NCBI GenBank assembly: GCA_938031175.1
Contig: CALHGZ010000001.1
Coordinates: 232,655 to 296,654, forward strand
From: Candidatus Kapaibacterium sp.
Lineage (GTDB): Bacteria > Bacteroidota > Ignavibacteria > Kapaibacteriales > UBA2268
DNA length: 64,000 nt
Direction: 5' to 3'
This document shows positions 63,825-64,000 of the stretch, in pieces. Under the pieces are notes generated by a model that ran no database searches, was not told the DNA's origin, and saw nothing but the letters and a program-made list of their open reading frames with translations. Position 1 is the first letter of the stretch. Each line of letters starts with the position of its first letter. The translations under genes and the position numbers were made by a program.

Positions 63825-64000
63825 GGTTCATCCCCACGTGCGTGGGGAATACGAAATTTACAAGACCCTACCCGAGAAGACATACGGTTCATCCCCACGT
63901 GCGTGGGGAATACTGAGTTGTATGATGCAACAAACCCCGATCCAAAGGTTCATCCCCACGTGCGTGGGGAATACGCTTATCACCATCACTTCGAACATCC
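63825..64000. CRISPR. CRISPR array, type I-E-like repeats (partial, runs off the window)
   Basis: Three identical 28-base repeats lie at 63825-63852, 63886-63913 and 63947-63974, spaced by two 33-base unique spacers (63853-63885, 63914-63946) plus a truncated third (63975-64000). The exact period is 61 bases. The core CCCCACGTGCGTGGGG forms a short stable hairpin. On the minus strand the repeat opens GTATTCCCCACG and closes GGGGATGAACC, matching the known type I-E repeat form, so the crRNA is probably read leftward, with the leader and any cas genes to the right of the window. Spacers look GC-richer than the surrounding DNA. Confidence 0.95.

Overview
The window is a strongly AT-rich chromosomal segment whose gene content points to the Bacteroidota/Chlorobi supergroup. 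The clues are a SusC/SusD pair, several proteins with a C-terminal type IX secretion (T9SS) sorting domain, and DUF5683, DUF4159 and DUF4175 family proteins. The low GC and gene mix would suit an Ignavibacteria- or Kapabacteria-like lineage, but that placement is inference. No rRNA, tRNA, insertion sequence or prophage was recognised.

Layout from left to right. The window opens inside pnp. A minus-strand operon of four genes follows (about 0.5-4.7 kb): TPR histidine kinase, ROK sugar kinase, RidA, DUF5683. Two very small tandem paralogous genes lie at 5.2-5.6 kb, flanked by long non-coding DNA with repeated motifs. A two-gene minus operon (6.1-10.6 kb) encodes a T9SS surface protein and an outer-membrane protein with two OmpA domains. 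An ECF sigma factor, a likely anti-sigma protein and an ASH-domain lipoprotein occupy 11-13.6 kb. A long structured leader precedes an orphan SusC/SusD pair (14.1-18.8 kb). Then come rsmG, DUF4159, DUF4175 and two PspC/LiaF-like membrane proteins (18.9-25.0 kb).

The next block is largely housekeeping. A minus operon valS-nuoF-nadD runs over 25.0-29.7 kb. Two cysteine-containing coiled-coil envelope proteins follow, then phoH and the diadenylate cyclase gene cdaA. mutS2 and a YqeY-like gene lie on the minus strand. A four-gene plus-strand cluster (35.8-42.0 kb: methyltransferase, YfhO, TPR protein, glycosyltransferase) looks like glycan or glycolipid assembly. It meets a TetR-TolC-MFP-RND efflux operon at a perfect 38-bp palindrome.

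The right third holds purL, an aminotransferase, tadA, rsmI and tmk in a tight series, then a secreted reprolysin-like metalloprotease. Next are proline dehydrogenase, an unrecognised small protein, an EEP-family phosphatase/nuclease and a DUF2231-like membrane protein. Two further T9SS-type secreted proteins and gpmI follow. The window ends inside a CRISPR array with a 61-bp period and type I-E-like repeats; no cas gene is visible.

The parts most worth a second look are the tandem small proteins with a shared N-terminal segment and a shared WDD motif, the non-coding motifs around them and before susC, the anti-sigma/beta-domain fusion, the RND pump lacking the classical proton-relay residues, and the CRISPR array.
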